Below, piece by piece: positions 56,698 through 64,000 of a stretch of 64,000 bases of DNA. The notes beneath the pieces were generated by a model. The model saw only the letters and a list, made by a program, of their open reading frames with translations. It had not been told where the DNA came from and did not search any database. Made by a program: the position numbers and the translations under genes. The first letter of the stretch is position 1. Every line of letters begins with the position of its first letter. This DNA is from Umbilicaria muhlenbergii (Eukaryota; Ascomycota; Lecanoromycetes; Umbilicariales; Umbilicariaceae), in the NCBI GenBank assembly GCA_000611775.1, contig KK106983.1:2228808-2292807 (forward strand), in the 5' to 3' direction.

Positions 56698-59600
56698 ATG
56701 TTCAGCCTCAATTCTCTTGTTCAGAAGGCTCAGTCACTCATTGATCCTGCTTTCTCTCCCTTATCCGGCTCCTCAAGCCGGGAACCTTCTAAAGCTACCC
56801 TGTTCCGCCATCAGTTCCGTTTGCCGGATTCTCAGAACCCCCTTCACGAAATAACCGCCAAATTATCGCTTTCGATCCCGCATCATAGTCAGTCTTCGGC
56901 TCCAAGCCACGGAGAGAATGACAAACCAAGGGATCGTGATCGGGGAAACACATATGCCGGGAAGCTACACCTGAGCGAGAGCTTTCTTTGCTTCTCCACC
57001 CAACCCACCAGTTTCCTTCCAAGCGCGAGCCTGCAGTCCTCCGCTGGCTTCACCGGTCAGACTCATGGAGCAGGACCTGCCGGCAATGGTTTCACCCTTC
57101 CTCTGTGCGCCATCAGAAGAGTGGAACGGCTCCAGACACAGAATGCCCTCTTCGCCCTGTCTCTGACGACGTGGAATGGCTTCACCGCATTGTCCGGCGA
57201 GAAGGGCAACCCCGGCGATGCGCAGAAGTTTACACTACAGCTCGCTGGTAGCAGGCAAGCTTGCGAGAGGTTTTGCGACGGGTTGAAGAAGGGTTTACGA
57301 GACGGTGTGAGAGAGGTCGAAAACCTAAAGGCAGTAATTGGGGAGTGCTACTCTGAGTACCTGCTTTCGGGAGATCGCAAAAAGAACAAACCTGGCGAGA
57401 AGGCAGCTAGTGGGACAAGAGAGCCACCAGATGCTGGTCTGGGTATGGTTTTCAGATATCCGGGAGATGCTCGCAAGCTACGGGATCCAAGTAAAATGAG
57501 GCTGTGGGCGGAATATCTGCGAGGTCTGTGCCGGCGGTCTGCACCTTGGGTCTGAACTGATGGTCAGGTAGAAAACGGCCGAAACGCAGCGCTCATGCGG
57601 CAGCCCAAGTTCTACAAGCTGATAAGGGTTGGCCTTCCCAACCGTTTACGTGGTGAGATGTGGGAGTTGACGTCCGGGGCATTCTTCATCCGACTTCAAA
57701 AGCCGAAGCTTTATGCGGAAACTCTGGCCAAGTTTACTGGTCGGGAATCGCTGGCTATAGATGAGATTGAGAAAGACCTCAACCGAAGCTTGCCGGAGTA
57801 TCCAGGTTTCCAGAGTGAAGAGGGCATTGGTCGATTGCGCCGCGTTCTCACCGCTTACAGTTGGATCAATGAGGAGGTTGGCTACTGTCAAGCCATGAAC
57901 ATTGTAGTCGCTGCTCTCTTGATGTAATCTTTCCTCTGCGAACGTTGCTCGGATTCAGTCGCTGACCAACACAGATACATGTCCGAATCACAAGCATTCT
58001 TCCTTTTGTCTGTGCTCTGTGATCGGCTACTTCCTGGCTACTATTCCACAACAATGTACGGCACTCTGTTAGATCAGCGTGTATTCGAATCGTTGGTGGA
58101 GAAGACAATGCCAATTCTGTGGGATCACTTAGTAAAGTCAGATGTCCAGCTCTCCGTTGTTTCTCTTCCTTGGTTCTTATCCCTGTACATCAACTCTATG
58201 CCACTTGTCTTCGCCTTCCGAGTCCTTGATGTTTTCTTTCTGGAAGGGCCAAAAGTACTCTTCCAGATTGGTCTGGCGATACTTCGAATCAATGGCGAAG
58301 ATCTACTCGATGTTACCGACGATGGCACATTTATCTCGGTCTTGAAAACCTATTTCTCGCGTTTAGACGAGTCGGCGCATCCTAAGTCAGAAAACGAGAA
58401 GCTACGCGCTGTCACTAGATTCCAAGAGCTCATGGTCGTGGCGTTTAGGGAGTTTTCCGGCATTACCCAGAGCACGATTTCTGAACAGCGGGCGAAGCAC
58501 AAGGATGCAGTACTTGACAGCATCGAAAGTTTCGCCAAGCGAACGTCCATCCGCAATCTTGGGCCTGATAGCAAACGTTTGAACCTGGACGATCTCGCGT
58601 TCCTCTATGATAGGTTCTATGGGATACTCTACGAGCGCCAACAACGAATGGATATGCTGCGCGAAGAGTCAAAGAAACGAGCACAAGCCGGCACCCATAA
58701 AGCCATGGAATTGGCCACTGGGATTGCTGGTAGTAGTACTGTAGAAATGGGGCGCGTAGGCCTCGGTCCAAGCCCTACACTGATGAACTACGATGGATTT
58801 AGGGAGTTTTTGGCTGGTATTACAAGATGGGCTATCACAGACTCTCCTACGTCGTCGCGACAGGACTCAATCACCGACAAAGACCACCAATCAAATGCCA
58901 CGCGCACCCGCCAGAATTCGACGTCGCCTTGGGGTGCTGGCAATGCCGAACCTGCAGACCATGACTTCATGCAACGATTATATGGACGGTGGAACAAAGG
59001 CGACAACGACGGCCTAAGCCTACAAGACGTAGTCTCCGGTCTGGCGCAGATCAAAGGTACAAGCGACATTATGGCCAGCATCAGTTACTTTTTCGAGCTC
59101 TACGACGACGACCAAGACGGAAAAGTCGACCGAGAGGGTATACTACGCATATCCGAAGCGCTTCTCTTCCTCACACGCAGAGGTCTCGAGGGGACCCTCA
59201 GCCCATCGCCGTCCATGAACGGCCTTAACGAATCCATACATGAAGACAGCTTTGGTAACGACAACTCCCCGGGCGCAAGTACAAACGAGCGCTTCCTTAG
59301 CAGTATTAGCGCCTTTATCCGCCGCTGCTTCGAGTACGCCGACCCCGACCATCCCCATAACCAAGACAGCGCCTCCAATCCCCGACCCACCGACACAGGC
59401 CCCCTAACCACCGGCATAGAGACATTCAGCATCAGCTCCTCCTCTGAAGAAGAAGACCTCCTCGACCTCGCCGACGACGCCAATTCCACAACTCCAACAA
59501 AAAGTGATCCCACCACTCCAACCAAACCCAAACCCAACCCCACAACCCCAACACCAACCAAAGTCCCCACCCAAACCCCACCCTCCACCACCCCTTCCAA

Positions 59601-60348
59601 CCCCGCCTCCGCAAACCTCGCCCTCGACCCCGCCAACCCCCTGCACATCACCCTCCCCACCTTCCGCATGGTCATCCTCGCCGACGACCTCCTCCAACAA
59701 TTCTTCGAATCCGCCTTCAGCGCCTCCTTCCGCCTCTCGCCCCACGCCTCCCCCTCTCCTCCAACCCCATCTTCTACGCTCACGACATTCAGCAACATCG
59801 GCGCGGGGTCGAGGCGCGGGACCGTGGGTTCGGTGTCCAGCGTCGGTAACGGTTCCGGTTCCGGGGCCGCGTCCGTGTCGGTGTCTGCTGGAAGTCCCGG
59901 CGCAGGAATGGGAGCCGGGGGGGTAAGTGGCGTGGGTGGAGTAGGCGGCGCAGGAGTGGGAGTCGTACCGCCGAGTAAAGGCCTCAGAGGGGTGTTGGAT
60001 TCGATCGTCAGCGACGGGATGCGTGTTGCGGCGGAGGTGCGGAAGCGGATGGATGAGTTGGAGAGGCAGGTGCAGGTGCAGGAGCGGGAGAGGGAGGGGG
60101 GACGGGAACGGGAGAGAGAGGGCGAGGAGGAGGGGGATGGATATGAGGAGGGGAGGGCGAGTTATGGGGGTGATGCGGAGAGGAGGAGTGTTAGAGAGGG
60201 GGATCGGGATTTGTTGGAGGGGGCGGAGGCGGAGGTCGAAGTGGGAGGGGGGAGGGGGAGTGTGGCGGGGAGTTCGCTGGGAGGAAGCACTTTGGTGGAT
60301 TTGGAGGGGTTGAGTGGGGAGGTCAAGGAGGTGGAGTTTGAGAGGTGA
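56698..60348 (+). CDS. GYP2: GRAM-TBC-EF-hand Rab GTPase-activating protein
   Basis: Exons 56698-57523, 57572-57923 and 57975-60348 give 1183 residues; introns are 48 and 51 nt. Order: a GRAM-like domain (about 30-190, with [15 protein letters not shown]), then EYLRENGRN across intron 1, then the TBC domain at about 295-495. The TBC domain shows [15 protein letters not shown], the Arg finger in [10 protein letters not shown] (about 338), the Gln finger in YCQAMN (about 380), and [13 protein letters not shown] across intron 2. An EF-hand follows at about 766 ([14 protein letters not shown]). The tail is low complexity, Thr/Pro then Gly/Ser then Glu/Arg-rich. This architecture matches yeast Mdr1/Gyp2 and vertebrate TBC1D8/9, GAPs for Ypt/Rab proteins such as Ypt6. 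Catalytic fingers are intact, so it should be active in Golgi/endosome traffic. Confidence 0.94.
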
Positions 60349-60907
60349 GGATTAAGGGGACGGCTGTCGGTGTTCGTGTTTTTGCTTTTGGTTTGGTGTA
60401 TGTGGTTGGCGCTTGCAAGGTGCATTACTGCCGAGTCAGGTCACGGCACGGTTCATTCTACGGGTGGGGAATTGGGTTGGTGCATTACTGCTTTTGTATT
60501 TTATGGACAATTCGCTGAGAAGAAGCACAGTACTAGAAAGACTTCGCCGGAAAGCAAGAAAGCGTGACAATCTGGATGATGTGTGAGCTGCGAACTGGTA
60601 GCTAAATTGAAAAGGTCCACCTCATGAGATAGCCAGTTAGATTGAGCATTGACAAGTTGCAGATATCCATAGCGTGAGATAGCCGAACAGCTACACGCAG
60701 ATGTGAAAAGCAGAGTAGATCACAAGTAGATCGAGGCAGCCATAAGTCGTGAAGCAATTGTCAATTGAAGAGCAAAGCTGCAAGACAATTGAAAGTAAGC
60801 AAAGTAGAAGATCAAGGACGTACTCAAGAAGGAGACTGAAGCAACCTTTGACAAACGACATCACGCATACAAGATGGTGATTCTTCCAAACAGACGTGAA
60901 GCATGGC
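60349..60907. other. Convergent intergenic region
   Basis: 3' flanks of the TBC gene (+) and the AlkB-like gene (-). A nine-base motif (GTGCATTAC, with context TTG/AAG before it) occurs at 60420 and 60480. No gene or RNA seen. Confidence 0.5.
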
Positions 60908-63900
60908 TCAGTCCTCATGGATCGGAGAAGCGCTGCCACCTGGAGTAGGAGCGTCCTCAACATTCATGGAAGAGCCGTTGTTGCCATGAACGGCAATACT
61001 CCCATCTCCAGCAGCCGGAGGAAGGTCGCCGTTGTAGATGAGCGCCGGATCAACTGTGTAGTCGCCTTTCCAATGATTTTCCGGTTCGATCAGCTCTGGA
61101 CGGATGTAACGAGCGGTCAGAGCGAAACGGAGCCTGTTCTCTGGCACGACCGTATGCTAAATGCGTATAAGCATTAGTTGTTGCTATTCGCAGGATGTCA
61201 CCGTCGGATCATACCTCATAGTACTGTTGCATCTCAGCGCCATGCATGATCACAATATCGCCATGGTGGAGGTGTATCGTAAGCAAGACCGGCGTAGTCA
61301 CGCGGCGAGTGCATCCTTCGAAGATGGCTTTTCTCTCCTCCTCGAAGGCTTCCGTACTAATCCTACCAAACTTGGCGTTTAGAGCCCTACGCTCGTTCTC
61401 CTTCCAACATCCCGGCAGTACCGGCGCACGGGGATTGTAGACGCTAGACTTTGAAAAGCCATAGTAATAAGTTGCTTTCATGCGAAGAGACATGACAGCC
61501 TTGCAGCCCAAGGACATAGTTGCAATTGTAGGGCCAAGCTCTTTTTCTCCATCGTCGTGGTACTGCTCCAAGTTAGCTGCAGTACATAAAAATATGCTTT
61601 GCTTGCCTAGAGCATGATTTACCCCAATGGATTGCCCCCCAAAATATCCTAGAGTCAAAACCTCATTGAACTTCTGGAATGAACCATCATTCACGGTATG
61701 CTCTCCTGCCCATGTCAAGCGATGGAGCGCATTGAGGATAAAGGGTTTTGCCTCTGAGAGACTGGTGGTTTCTTGGTCAGCAACGTACTTGTATGGCATG
61801 CCCTAGGCTCCCATCAGCATCAAGACACATAGTAAGGTCTCTGTCGACCTACGAAGTTTGCGGTGAAGTGCCTGGTCAAGGCCTCACCCGCCACTGTTGA
61901 ACTGTCAGAGGTTTTCAGGTCTCACTAGACGAAATCACTTACGAGTACTCGTTGCCATGGCGTATCTTTGCAAACCTATGTCAGCGGACTGTAGGTCTCG
62001 GAACAACTGGTCCGGCCCAGAAGGTCGTTTGTTGATGATGCTATTGGAGCAGAAATGGGTGACAAGATTCCCGGGAAGAAGATCAAATGTATTGACACGC
62101 CAGTGTCCAATGAGCTCATACTCACGCAGAGTGACAGAGGATAGGCACGTGTCCTTGAGCATCGCATGACCGGTGTATTCAATCTCGTGGTCACCAAGGA
62201 CTGCGCGTGGAGAAAGGACCGACTGCTTGACTGAGTGAACGAATCCGCAGCCGCCAGTCTGACACCGCCATTTGTCCCAATGTATACGAGAGTTGCATCT
62301 GCCGCATTTGGGACAGGCCATGCCTTTCCAACAGACACGACTCACGGCATATCCAGCGTCATCGCCGGTGTCGGGTGCGAGTGGTTCTGGTTTGAGGGGA
62401 TATGGCATTGTCAAAGCCTTTGGCCACTGCGTACGTTCTTGAAGAAAGATAGCGCTGTACGCTAGCTGCTTAGGCGCTCGGACACCGTTCATGTACCAGA
62501 ACTCAAGGCATTCCTCGTTCAGACACATCCATCCTTGCTGGAAGACCTGTGTGCTTGTTTGATTACAGTGGGTGCAATAGAGCTGTGCGGCTTTAGTGTC
62601 AAAATCACGCTCTTCTGGAGGTGGTGGTGAGTCTTTGACTGCCCACCAGCTCTTCTCGTCAAGGTGGATCTTTTCAAAACGGATCTTGAAGATAGTCTTG
62701 CCGTTGGTTTGCTCTGCCCACACGTTGGTGACTTGGAAATAGTCCATAACGCAATAGCGGTGTGGGATTTGAGATGGACAGTGTTCATTATGTGACCCTA
62801 CTAAAGATAAGTAATGAATCATTCTATACAAAACAGTCCGACATACCAACGATAAGCACGACAGGTACCTTGTTCTGCATGTTGTATTTCCAGGTTGAGA
62901 TTCTGGCGTTATCACTGCGTTGGTCGACTGCTTGCTCCATGTGGCCGTCTTCATTCTTTGCGACGCCACCTCCACTAAATTGTTGATTAGTATCCATCAA
63001 AGAGAAACAATGTAACTGCTTACCATCTTGCTATCACCACTTCCTCATCCATGTAAGACCGCTCTCCAACATCTTTGTCCAACAGAAACCCATATCCTAC
63101 GCCGTTCAAAGTATATCCTCCGCTCTGGTAAGCGCGATAGTAGTCGAGTGTCTCACATAGTGCTTGACGACCCTGTGCAGAGCATTAGCAACAATGCGCA
63201 AAAGAACAGAGACATTTGAAATTACCTCTGCCCACACCAAAGGCCTCCCATGCGGTGGTGGGCCTTCTCTAACCTTCTCCTCCTTATCCTGCGCAGACTT
63301 GGCCTTGGAGGATTTTTTCCCCGACTTGGAACGCTTCAGGGGTGGACCATTTTCTGAGTCCGAGTTGTCCGACTTATGCTTCTTAGACGGAGACAATGCA
63401 TCGTCAGAAGATGGAGGAGAGGCTGGGAGTGCACCACCTAGCGGAGGAAGACTGTGCATGCCTGATGTTGCGTTGTCTGATAGTGTAACATCAGGGATGA
63501 AGTCTCCGTCATGAACGTCATCTATGGCGCCGCTCACTTCCTCGTCAACATCATTGGTGCTGGGTGGAGTTGTCCCTTCGCCAATTGCTGCACTCTCTTG
63601 TTGCTGAGCGATTGCGGGCGCAGATACGACAGCTTTTGCCGATTTGCGACCGGAGAATTTTGTCGCCTTGATGTCTTTGGTAGCGACTTCGCTGGAGGAC
63701 TTCGGCGTAACAGTCATTGGAGCTTCGCGACCGGTCGAGCCTGTGGCAGTATTTGTCTTGGCTGCAATCGAAAGCTGTATTTTCGCTGGGGTCTCGTGAT
63801 AGTTTGCAGTCTTGACTTTGGTCTTCATAGCTGCAATTCGCCTGGAAGGCGTCGGCATAATGGCAGCTTCAGGAGTGTTTTCCCTCAGCGGTGCTGTCTC

Positions 63901-64000
63901 AACGACTGCTGCTGCTCGTGACTTGGTCAATCGCCCTGAACGACGTAGAAAACTAGAGCCATCGACTTCGTCTGTCACTGTATCAGCGACCGAGGAGATC
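60908..64000 (-). CDS. AlkB-like 2OG-Fe(II) oxygenase with Zn motifs (5' partial)
   Basis: Eight exons read off the minus strand: 63226->64000, 63024-63172, 62847-62974, 61943-62797, 61853-61893, 61623-61802, 61215-61562 and 60908-61156. Introns are 49-60 nt and every phase agrees. The frame is open to the window edge without an ATG, so the N-terminus lies outside. The N-terminal part is Ser/Lys-rich, nuclear-looking (RRSGRLTKSRAA). A conserved block WAEGRQALCETLDYYRAYQ and VVLIVGSHNEHCPSQIPHR follows, then two Zn-binding-like clusters (CTHCNQTS with MCLNEEC; CPKCGRCNS with CQTGGCG). The C-terminal oxygenase has YHDDGEKELGPTIATMSLG, supplying the iron-binding His-x-Asp, the distal His in EHTVVPENR and the 2OG-binding Arg in RFALTARYI. 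Probably a nuclear demethylase-type enzyme; substrate unknown. Confidence 0.9.

Overview
The window looks like nuclear DNA of a filamentous ascomycete (Pezizomycotina), most likely a dothideomycete. The genes carry short introns of about 43-107 nt with GTNNGY donors and CTRAY/CTGAC branch sites. The gene set (SSK1 response regulator, RfeG-like protein, DUF8035-type protein, a fungal AlkB-like oxygenase with Zn motifs, a Whi3-type RRM protein) is typical of that group. The class assignment is inference; the fungal and ascomycete assignment is well supported.

Layout. 1-12.2 kb is gene-poor, with no recognisable full gene. It holds a short spliced Cys-rich fragment (5.37-5.57 kb, -) and a GC-rich coding-like island (5.8-6.3 kb, -). 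12.2-26.0 kb is gene-dense: WHI3-like (+) behind a long pyrimidine-rich leader, an intron-containing tRNA-Gly(GCC) (-), SSK1 (-), a membrane-anchored spermidine-synthase-like protein (-), a CCDC97/DUF2052 protein (+) and an inositol-polyphosphate 5-phosphatase (+). 26.0-34.7 kb is a second gene-poor block. It contains a small spliced Cys-rich gene (27.0 kb), a 41-bp tandem repeat, a Cys-rich gene cut off by a non-autonomous Mutator-like (MULE) element with perfect 66-bp terminal inverted repeats (31.2-32.0 kb), and a decayed reading frame just beyond that element. 34.7-64 kb is again gene-dense: GST (-), a fungal family protein with a possible PD-(D/E)XK signature (-), a divergent casein kinase 1 (+), a small membrane protein (-), DNA polymerase eta RAD30 (+), RfeG-like (+), a DUF8035-type charged repeat protein (+), a second tRNA-Gly(GCC) with a different intron (+), a long coiled-coil membrane protein (-), a GRAM-TBC-EF-hand Rab GAP (+), and an eight-exon AlkB-like 2OG-Fe(II) oxygenase that runs off the right edge (-).

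Most genes are housekeeping or signalling genes with no operon-like relation. Loose themes are stress signalling (SSK1/HOG pathway), growth and cell-cycle RNA control (WHI3), phosphoinositide and Rab membrane traffic (5-phosphatase, TBC GAP), and DNA damage handling (RAD30, AlkB-like). Three divergent gene pairs probably share promoters (22.8-23.2, 37.85-38.35 and 40.55-40.84 kb). The most interesting parts are the two gene-poor blocks, where short spliced Cys-rich genes and the MULE insertion were found by reading splice signals rather than long ORFs. Exon borders are my own reading of splice signals and frame; no alignment or database search was possible.
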